Shown here: piece after piece, positions 7,641-14,763 of the stretch
Position numbering within the stretch: position 1 is the first letter of the stretch
Layout: each line of letters starts with the position of its first letter
From: CAZOGW01 sp964579415
GTDB lineage: Bacteria > Actinomycetota > Acidimicrobiia > Spongiisociales > UBA5794
NCBI GenBank assembly: GCA_964579415.1
Contig: CAZOGW010000052.1
Coordinates: 1-19,718, forward strand
Reading direction: 5' to 3'
DNA length: 19,718 nt
The notes under the pieces: generated by a model
Seen by the model: only the letters and a program-made list of their open reading frames with translations
The model's database searches: none
Told to the model about the DNA's origin: nothing
Program-made: the position numbers and the translations under genes

Positions 7641-8972
7641 TCAGGACTGCTCCGCAGACCCGTCACCGGCCATCGCCCTGGGCAGCGTCACCGTCACCCG
7701 GGCGCCTCCTGCGGCGGTGTTGGCCGCGGTCAGCTCGCCCCCGGCGCGCCTCGCCGCCTTGGTCACGATGTCGAGCCCGAGCCCGGTGGAGCCGGCGGTG
7801 CTGGCTCCGCGGCGCACCAGGCCGTCGCCGGCGAACCCGGGACCGGCGTCCTCGACGACCAGCACCACGGTGCCCAGGCTCCCCGGGTGGGCGTCGATGG
7901 AGTAGGGGGTGCCCGGGGCGGTGTGGGCGAAGACGTTCTCGATGAGGGTGTCGACCAGCGCCCCCAGCTCGGAGGCGCTGAGGGCGACCGGCAGCTCGCC
8001 ACCCTCGGTGTGCGCCGTCGCCAGCCTTCCCTGGTCGTCGGCGAGCACCTTCCAGAACGTCGCCCGGTGGCGCACCACGGCGCCGAGGTCGGTGCTCTCT
8101 CCCTGCGCCACCGGGACGGGGTGGCGCGCCTCTTCGATGAGGTTGTCGACGGCACGCTCCAGCGCCTCGATATCGGCGAGCAGGGCGACGGCGTCGTCCC
8201 CGTCGCCGAAGGTCGCCACCTGGAGCCGGAGGGCGGTGAGCGGGGTGCGCAACCGGTGGGACAGGTCGGCGACCGACTCCCGCTCGGCGCTGAGCAGCAT
8301 GCGCAGCCGCCACGCCAGGTAGTTGAACGCCTCCATGACGTCGGCAACCTCCTCCGGGCCGGACGGTTCGACCCGGGTCTCCAGGTCGCCGGCGCCGAGG
8401 GCGCGGGCAGCCACGGCGAGCTCCCCCACCGGACGCACCACGCTGCGGGCGAGCCGGTCGGCGGCGAACACGGCCACGGCGACGATGAACAGCGCCAGGG
8501 CGCCGAGCATGAGCCAGGCGGTGCGCACCCCGCTGTTCAGCCCGCCGGGAGGGATGGCGGTGTGCACCACGGCCACCACCTCCAGCGAGCCCGAACCCGC
8601 CGCCACCACCGGCACCAGCACCTCGGCGCCGCCGCCGTCGACACGGGTGAACGCAGACCCGCGGTGTGCGTCCTCCAGGCCCCCGGACCCGTCGATGGCG
8701 ACGCCCACGGTCTCGCCCGAGGGGAACACCACGGAGAAGGTTCCCGCCAGGCCGAATGCCTCCAGCACCGATCCCGCCAGCTCGGGGGTGACGGCCCTCC
8801 CCCCGCCGGGGGCGACGGCGATGACGGCGGCGATGGCCTGGGCGTCACGCTCGGCGCGCAGCAGCGCCTGTTCGGCGGCCTGGTTGCGCACGATGAGGGC
8901 CAGGGGAACCAGGAACGCCAGGACGACGAGGAGTGACACCGCCAGGGCGATCAGCGCCAGCCGCCGCCTCAC
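7641..8972 (-). CDS. Sensor histidine kinase, HAMP type
   Basis: An inner-membrane sensor of 443 residues that phosphorylates the response regulator encoded just upstream. TM1 (about 4-28), a short extracytoplasmic region (about 29-150) without a recognised fold, TM2 (about 151-172), HAMP (about 173-225), HisKA with DLSHRLRTP (phospho-His239), and an ATPase domain with N346 (ENVFAH), DAGPG (375-379) and STGLGL (395-400). The frame is open further upstream, but the GTG at 8972 is chosen because it overlaps the regulator's stop as GTGA, a standard coupled start, and gives a normal N-terminus of a few basic residues before TM1. The signal sensed is unknown. The acyl-CoA synthetase fusion begins 21 nt downstream. 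Confidence 0.93.
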   Translation of the reverse strand: MRRRLALIALAVSLLVVLAFLVPLALIVRNQAAEQALLRAERDAQAIAAVIAVAPGGGRAVTPELAGSVLEAFGLAGTFSVVFPSGETVGVAIDGSGGLEDAHRGSAFTRVDGGGAEVLVPVVAAGSGSLEVVAVVHTAIPPGGLNSGVRTAWLMLGALALFIVAVAVFAADRLARSVVRPVGELAVAARALGAGDLETRVEPSGPEEVADVMEAFNYLAWRLRMLLSAERESVADLSHRLRTPLTALRLQVATFGDGDDAVALLADIEALERAVDNLIEEARHPVPVAQGESTDLGAVVRHRATFWKVLADDQGRLATAHTEGGELPVALSASELGALVDTLIENVFAHTAPGTPYSIDAHPGSLGTVVLVVEDAGPGFAGDGLVRRGASTAGSTGLGLDIVTKAARRAGGELTAANTAAGGARVTVTLPRAMAGDGSAEQS

Positions 8973-9649
8973 GTGGGGTCCACCAGCTTCACGCCGACGC
9001 CGAACACGGTGTGCAGGTAGCGGCTCTCCACCGCCGTTTCCCCCAGCTTGCGACGCAGCCACGACAGGTGGACGTCGACGGTCTTCTCGCTACCCCCGTA
9101 GGGCTGGCGCCACACCTCGGCGAGCAGCTTCCGCTTGGAGATCACCTCGCCGGTGCGTTCGGCGAGGAAGCGCAGCAGGTCGAACTCCTTCGGGCTCAGA
9201 TCGAGCGGCCGGCCCGCCAGTGTCGCCTCGCGGGCGGCGACGTCGACGACGAGATCGCCCACCACCACCGGGAGCCGGCGCCGGTCGCCGCCGACCCGAC
9301 GCAACACGGCACGGACCCGCGCCTCGAGCTGGTCGACCGAGAACGGCTTCACCAGGTAGTCGTCTGCACCGGCGTCGAGGGTACGCACCACGTCGCTGTC
9401 GGTACCGCGTGCGGTGACCACGATCACCGGGACCGGGTTGACCGCCCGGATCATCCTGAGCAGCTCGTTGCCGTCAAGGTCGGGGAGCCCCATGTCGAGG
9501 ATGACCAGGTCGGGAGAGCCCTTGACCACCAGTTGGAGCCCTTCCATCGCCGTCGACGCCGAGGCGATGTCGTGGCCATGGTCGGCGAGCACACGGGCCA
9601 CCAGCTCACGGATGCGCTGCTCGTCCTCGACGATCACGATGAAGGCCAT
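8969..9649 (-). CDS. OmpR/PhoB-family response regulator
   Basis: 226 residues. The receiver domain (1-115) has acidic residues Glu8/Asp9, phospho-acceptor Asp52 (VILDMGLPDLDG), Thr79 and Lys101 (KPF). The winged-helix DNA-binding domain (about 128-225) includes LSPKEFDLLRFLAE and the recognition helix region KTVDVHLSWLRRKLG. It is a transcription factor driven by the adjacent kinase. ATG at 9649; no clear ribosome site precedes it. First gene of the leftward cluster, divergent from a small exported protein. An inverted repeat at 9692-9713 between the two could be its operator. Confidence 0.95.
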   Translation of the reverse strand: MAFIVIVEDEQRIRELVARVLADHGHDIASASTAMEGLQLVVKGSPDLVILDMGLPDLDGNELLRMIRAVNPVPVIVVTARGTDSDVVRTLDAGADDYLVKPFSVDQLEARVRAVLRRVGGDRRRLPVVVGDLVVDVAAREATLAGRPLDLSPKEFDLLRFLAERTGEVISKRKLLAEVWRQPYGGSEKTVDVHLSWLRRKLGETAVESRYLHTVFGVGVKLVDPT

Positions 9650-9691
9650 CGCAGAAGGCTAGAGGCGGAGCCTCCCGGGTGCTCGTTGCAC

Positions 9692-9713
9692 GGATTCCCA
9701 CGTTATGGAATCC
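9692..9713. promoter_or_regulatory. Inverted repeat in the divergent promoter region
   Basis: GGATTCC (9692-9698) and GGAATCC (9707-9713) are perfect 7-bp inverted arms with an 8-bp AT-rich spacer. They lie between the response regulator start (9649) and the start of the divergent small protein (9756). Position and symmetry suit an operator for both genes. OmpR-family proteins more often bind direct repeats, so a different regulator is possible. Confidence 0.4.
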
Positions 9714-9755
9714 TTATCCCGCTCTTGACCACTCCGAAGGAGGGGATCGTCCAGA

Positions 9756-10106
9756 ATGTCTGGATTGCGGCAGAGACTCCTTCTCGTCGCCGGCTGGGTC
9801 ATTGCAGCCGTTGCCACCTGCCTGGTTGCGACGGGTGCCGTAACAGTGTCCGGGGGCCAGGTCGACGATCGTCCCCTCCGGACACTCGCGGCGGTCGAGA
9901 TGGCGACTCTCCCGGTCCCAATTGAAGCTGGTTGCGTCGTGGTCGGGCCCCTTGCCTCCGGTGGCACCGAGACCGCGGCGGGCTGCTGGGGCCGGCAGAG
10001 TCGCCCCGACCGGGCACCGCGTGGCATGGGCGCAGCCCAGCCGGCGGAGAAGGAGTCGACATCGCGGACGCGCTTCTTCTATGCGTCCGGCGCGACCCCC
10101 TGGTAG
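9756..10106 (+). CDS. Small membrane-anchored or exported protein, unknown function
   Basis: 116 residues. The start is supported by AAGGAGG (9737-9743), 12 nt before the ATG. An N-terminal hydrophobic segment (about 8-30, LLLVAGWVIAAVATCLVATG) follows two arginines, typical of a signal anchor. The short segment DDRPLRTL follows. The second half is low in hydrophobic pattern and could be out of frame or decayed; no family was recognised there. It is divergent from the two-component system and could be a target of it. It ends 3 bp before an inverted heptamer pair. Confidence 0.5.
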   Translation: MSGLRQRLLLVAGWVIAAVATCLVATGAVTVSGGQVDDRPLRTLAAVEMATLPVPIEAGCVVVGPLASGGTETAAGCWGRQSRPDRAPRGMGAAQPAEKESTSRTRFFYASGATPW

Positions 10107-10109
10107 GGA

Positions 10110-10139
10110 GGTACTTGGTATCCGCGACTACCAAGTACC
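10110..10139. terminator. Inverted heptamer pair, possible bidirectional terminator
   Basis: GGTACTTGGTA (10110-10120) and TACCAAGTACC (10129-10139) are perfect 11-bp inverted arms around an 8-nt loop. The arms are the TACTTGG unit of heptamer array 3 in opposite orientations. It lies between the ends of the small exported protein (10106) and the convergent ABC-F gene (10169). No U-tract follows on either strand, so intrinsic termination is uncertain. Confidence 0.5.
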
Positions 10140-10168
10140 CGTCCGGGCACAGAGCTTGCGCCAATCCG

Positions 10169-11764
<1,596 letters not shown>

Positions 11765-11775
11765 GAGATGAGTGT

Positions 11776-11851
11776 AAGAGCGTCCAGTGCACTCTCCGCG
11801 GCCGACGGCGCGGTCGAGACTGACCGCAGCGCGAGCACTGGACGTGCTCTT
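11776..11851. promoter_or_regulatory. Nested inverted repeat upstream of the ABC-F gene
   Basis: The outer arms are AAGAGC plus GTCCAGTGC (11776-11790) and GCACTGGAC plus GCTCTT (11835-11851), perfect apart from a 2-nt bulge. An inner pair, GCGGTC (11810-11815) and GACCGC (11822-11827), has a 6-nt loop. If transcribed leftward it would fold into a long stem ending 11 nt before the ABC-F ATG. ABC-F resistance genes are often controlled by leader attenuation, so that is one reading; a regulator site in the divergent promoter region is another. Confidence 0.5.
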
Positions 11852-11910
11852 GCAAGCCTCTCTTGGGATCGGGACCAAGCACTCTCGACCGTCACACGGC
11901 CGGTTGCATG

Positions 11911-11935
11911 ATTGTTCGATTATCATTAGAACAAT
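11911..11935. promoter_or_regulatory. Candidate operator overlapping the GntR start
   Basis: ATTGTTC (11911-11917) and GAACAAT (11929-11935) are perfect 7-bp inverted arms with an 11-bp AT-rich spacer. The right arm overlaps the GntR ATG (11934). TATCAT in the spacer resembles a -10 box, so the site would cover the promoter and start. This fits autoregulation by the GntR protein, which typically binds such palindromes. Confidence 0.5.
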
Positions 11936-12281
11936 GCTTATTAGGATTGATGCCGCATCGGAGGTACCGCTGTTCGTGCAGATCGCCGCGCAGGTGCGGG
12001 GTGCGATCGCCGGCGGCAAGCTGGGTGAGGGTGACCGGCTGCCCTCGGCACGTGCGCTGGCCGAGGCGCTTGGCGTCAACATGCACACGGTGCTGCGGGC
12101 CTACGGCGATCTGCGCGACGAGGGCCTGGTCGACATGCGCCGCCGTCGGGGCGTGATCGTGCGTTCGGGCGGAGAAGGCCGGGCCCGGCTCACCACACTC
12201 GCCCACGAGCTGACCGCCGAAGCCGTCCGGCAAGGACTTACCCCGGCGCAGCTGCGCCGCCTGATCGAGGAAGTGTCATGA
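11934..12281 (+). CDS. GntR-family transcriptional regulator, YtrA type
   Basis: 115 residues, the short YtrA subgroup. An N-terminal winged-helix (about 8-78) contains PLFVQIAAQVRGAIAGG, LPSARALAEALGVNMHTVLRAYGDL and a wing ending in RRGVIV. A short C-terminal helical tail (80-115) replaces a large effector domain. The ATG at 11934 is chosen because the family sequence starts there; it has no ribosome site and may be leaderless. Short YtrA proteins usually repress their own operon, which includes a membrane protein; here that is the DUF1648-type gene 52 bp downstream. Confidence 0.93.
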   Translation: MLIRIDAASEVPLFVQIAAQVRGAIAGGKLGEGDRLPSARALAEALGVNMHTVLRAYGDLRDEGLVDMRRRRGVIVRSGGEGRARLTTLAHELTAEAVRQGLTPAQLRRLIEEVS

Positions 12282-12333
12282 TGACCGAGCGACGAAAGCA
12301 CGGTGGCACGCCCACCGTCGAAGGAGTGCAGCG

Positions 12334-13317
12334 ATGAGCGGACCGGCAACGGGAGGGCCGGCCGAGCCACGTGGGGCGGCCGCCGGCGCCGGTCGGTTCG
12401 GCTGGCGGTGGGTCGTGCCGGTGGCCGTCGCGCTGGTTGCGGCGGTGCCGTGGCTCATCGTCGCCGGCGACGTGCCGGATCCGCTGGCGACCCACTTCGG
12501 GCCGTCGGGATGGGCGGACGGCTCCATGAGCCACGAACTAGCCGCCGTGTTCCTCGGTGGCTTCCTCGTCGCCGGACTGGCGTGGCTGGTCTGGGCGCAG
12601 CGGCACGGACCGCGGTTCGCCGCCATCCTCGCCGCCTACTTCTCCGGGCTGATGGCCCTCGCATCCCTCGCGACCGCGGCCGTGAACCAAGGCATCGACC
12701 GCTGGGAGGATGCCCACCTGGCCTGGGGATGGGTGATCGTGGTCACCTTGGGCGGCGTGCCGTTCGCCGCGCTGGCCGGCTGGCTCCAGCCACCCGACAC
12801 ACCCACCCCGAGATCGGCGCCCGCCGTCCCGCTGCCACTGACCCCCACCGAACTGGTCGTATGGGTCGGCCGCGCCCAGGCCGGCCCTGCCCTGTGGCTG
12901 CCGATCCTCGCCCTGGTCGGCCTGGCGGTAGCCGGGCTCTTCGGCGTGGCGGCCGGCTGGCTGCTGGCCACCGCCCTGTTCATGCTCGCCGCTCTGCTCT
13001 GCTTCACGTCGGTGCGCGTGCGTGTCGACGAGCGTGGCGTCGAGGTCCGTCCCGGCCTCGTGCCGTGGCCACGGGTGAGTTTCCCGCTGGCGACGATCGA
13101 GACGGCCCGGGCCGAGGTCCTGGCGCCGAGGGAATGGGGTGGCTGGGGCTACCGAGGTTCACTCCGCCTGGCCCGCCGGGCGGCCTGGGTCCTGCGCAGC
13201 GGCGAGGCACTGGTCCTCGACCTCGACGGCGACCGCCGCTTCGCCGTCACCGTCGATGGCGCCCCCGAGGCCGCCTCCGTCATCAACGGCCTCCTTACTC
13301 GCCGCACCGACTCCTGA
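12334..13317 (+). CDS. DUF1648-domain membrane protein
   Basis: 327 residues. Membrane segments by eye: about 26-45, 68-88, 94-117, 130-150 and 187-226 (likely two). A DUF1648-like motif DPLATHFGPSGWADG (49-63) follows TM1. The C-terminal cytoplasmic part (about 228-320) looks like a small beta-rich, PH-like domain with WGGWGYRG (268-275). AAGGAG (12321-12326) lies 7 nt before the ATG. It probably shares a transcript with the GntR gene. Related domains occur in SdpI-type immunity proteins; a role in envelope stress or antimicrobial peptide resistance is possible but not shown. It ends 19 bp from the convergent oxidoreductase. Confidence 0.85.
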   Translation: MSGPATGGPAEPRGAAAGAGRFGWRWVVPVAVALVAAVPWLIVAGDVPDPLATHFGPSGWADGSMSHELAAVFLGGFLVAGLAWLVWAQRHGPRFAAILAAYFSGLMALASLATAAVNQGIDRWEDAHLAWGWVIVVTLGGVPFAALAGWLQPPDTPTPRSAPAVPLPLTPTELVVWVGRAQAGPALWLPILALVGLAVAGLFGVAAGWLLATALFMLAALLCFTSVRVRVDERGVEVRPGLVPWPRVSFPLATIETARAEVLAPREWGGWGYRGSLRLARRAAWVLRSGEALVLDLDGDRRFAVTVDGAPEAASVINGLLTRRTDS

Positions 13318-13336
13318 TCCGACGCAGCAGAGACCT

Positions 13337-14467
13337 TCACTCCGTGTCCCTCAGCTTGCGGGAGATGGAGACCGCGGCGCGGAGGGAAAAGACCATGTCC
13401 CTGCGGGAGGCGAGGGCCGAGGCGGGGTTGAGGACGACGTGGCGCAAGCCGGCGTCGACGAAGTGACGGAGACGGGTGAGCACGACGTCCGGTGTGCCCC
13501 ACAACACGGTCTCGGCGACCAGATCGACGGGGACGGCCGCCATCGCCGCCCGGATCTCCCCCTCGGTGTGCCACTGGGGGACGAAGGCGACCAGGCCGGC
13601 GAACCCCTCCCCGAGCGGGTGGGTGGCGCCGTGGTGCTGCCACACCTCGTCGGGGGCGAGCAGGGCCATGAACCGCATGTAGGGGGTGTCGAGGAGGCGG
13701 CGGGCGTCACGCTCGGTCTTGCCCAGCACGGCGATGGCACTCCAGGCGGGCACGATCGCCGCCGGGTCCCTCCCCGCCTCGACCGCCGCGGTCCGCACCA
13801 GTGCCAGGGAGTCGGCGTAGGACTCGGGGGTGTACGGCAGCGTGGGGTACCAGCCGTCGCCGTAGCGACCCACCAGTCCCAGCATGCGGGGACCGTGGCC
13901 GGCGATCCAGATCTGCGGCACCCGGTCCGGGGCCGGGCCCAGGTCGAGGATGGCGCGGTCGAGCCGGAACAACTCGCCGTCGAAGTCGAACGGCCCGCGG
14001 CTGGTGAAACAGGTGCGGATGATCTGCAGCGCTTCTTCCAGGCGGCGCACCGGGCGGGAGAAGTCGTGGCCGTAGGGCACGGTGTTCTCCGTCTCGCCGG
14101 CCCCGATGCCGAGGATCGGGCGCGATTTTGTGAAGTGGCTCAGGGTCATCGCCGCCTGCGCCAGCGTCACCGGGTGGCGGCGCACCGCCTCGGTGACGGC
14201 GACGCCCACCTGCATGCGACCGACCTTGCCGGCAAGATGGCCGAGGAGCACCTGCCAGTCCATGTAGACGTGGGGCGATCCCTTGGGATCGGTGTTCCAC
14301 AAGAATCCCTTGTCCCAGATCTCCTGCGGCACCCAGCCGAGGTAGTGGTCGACGGTCCACACGGCGTCGTAGCGGAACAGCTTGGCCGCCCGGCGCAGCA
14401 GGTCGATGCGCCCTGGGGACGACGCTCCGACGTTGAGACCGATGGTGACCTTGTCGGCCGATATCAC
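13337..14467 (-). CDS. Luciferase-like, probably F420-dependent oxidoreductase
   Basis: 376 residues of the bacterial luciferase-like (LLM) TIM-barrel fold. Visible family segments include TVDHYLGW, GVAVTEAVRRHPVTLAQA, the ILGIGAGETENT loop, RLEEALQIIR, PQIWIAGHGPRML and GRYGDGWYP. The length and pattern resemble, from memory, the mycobacterial phthiodiolone ketoreductase-type enzymes that use F420, but the substrate cannot be inferred. GTG at 14467; a GGAGGT lies about 16 nt upstream, rather far, so the exact start is not certain. The gene is transcribed alone, with the 61-bp repeat array starting 34 bp upstream. Confidence 0.92.
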   Translation of the reverse strand: MISADKVTIGLNVGASSPGRIDLLRRAAKLFRYDAVWTVDHYLGWVPQEIWDKGFLWNTDPKGSPHVYMDWQVLLGHLAGKVGRMQVGVAVTEAVRRHPVTLAQAAMTLSHFTKSRPILGIGAGETENTVPYGHDFSRPVRRLEEALQIIRTCFTSRGPFDFDGELFRLDRAILDLGPAPDRVPQIWIAGHGPRMLGLVGRYGDGWYPTLPYTPESYADSLALVRTAAVEAGRDPAAIVPAWSAIAVLGKTERDARRLLDTPYMRFMALLAPDEVWQHHGATHPLGEGFAGLVAFVPQWHTEGEIRAAMAAVPVDLVAETVLWGTPDVVLTRLRHFVDAGLRHVVLNPASALASRRDMVFSLRAAVSISRKLRDTE

Positions 14468-14500
14468 GCGCCGAGATTAGACCACCTCCCGGAGTGGGCC

Positions 14501-14720
14501 ACGAACCCAGGGTTCCCGACGACGCTCAGCGTCGCCCACAGCCCAAACCTCAACAGCGCCCACGAACCCAGGGTTCCACACGACGCTCAGCGTCGCCCAG
14601 AGCCCGAACCTCGGAGCGGCCTCCGAACCCTGGGTTCCCGACGACGCTCAGCGTCGCCCACAGCCCAAACCTCAAGAACGCCCAACGAACCCAGGGTTCC
14701 AGACGACGCTCACCGTCAGT
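14501..14720. repeat. Tandem 61-bp repeat with two palindromes per unit, 3.6 copies
   Basis: Units start at 14501, 14562, 14623 and 14685 (lengths 61, 61, 62 and a 36-bp partial). Each begins with GAACCC-N-GGGTTC (a 13-bp palindrome), then within a few bases CGACGCT-C-AGCGTCG (15-bp palindrome), then a conserved AGCCCRAACCTC. The centre base of the first palindrome is A in three copies and T in the third. The second palindrome is damaged in the last copy. The array occupies the gap between the ABC operon end (14764) and the LLM gene start (14467), both on the minus strand. It has no coding look: the period shifts frame at each copy. Possible roles are REP-like mRNA end protection, protein binding or termination. 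Confidence 0.92.
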
Positions 14721-14733
14721 CAGTGGTCACGGA

Positions 14734-14754
14734 TACCAAGTACCGAGTACTTCC
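14734..14754. repeat. Heptamer array 6 (degenerate, 3 units)
   Basis: TACCAAG, TACCGAG and TACTTCC follow one another, 9 bp from the stop of the second ABC half-transporter (14764). On the minus strand this reads TACTCGG, TACTTGG, TATCC, matching the unit of array 3 and of the inverted pair at 10110. It is the most degenerate member of the family. Confidence 0.6.
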
Positions 14755-14763
14755 CGGTCCGTG

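Noticed and set aside
4860..8936. A 1358-codon open frame on the plus strand
   Set aside because: It is antisense to the acyl-CoA synthetase fusion and the kinase, both with clear family motifs; its composition is that of a high-GC shadow frame.
8969..9062. Kinase start far inside the regulator gene
   Set aside because: The extra 30 residues are a shadow of the regulator; the GTGA overlap at 8972 gives a natural start directly before TM1.
11765..12088. N-terminal extension of the ABC-F protein to 639 residues
   Set aside because: The extension is antisense to the GntR gene and crosses the divergent promoter region; the family sequence begins at MIIAKEV.
14501..14720. CRISPR array
   Set aside because: The whole 61-bp unit is repeated, including the would-be spacer; repeats contain two separate palindromes and there are no cas genes in the window.
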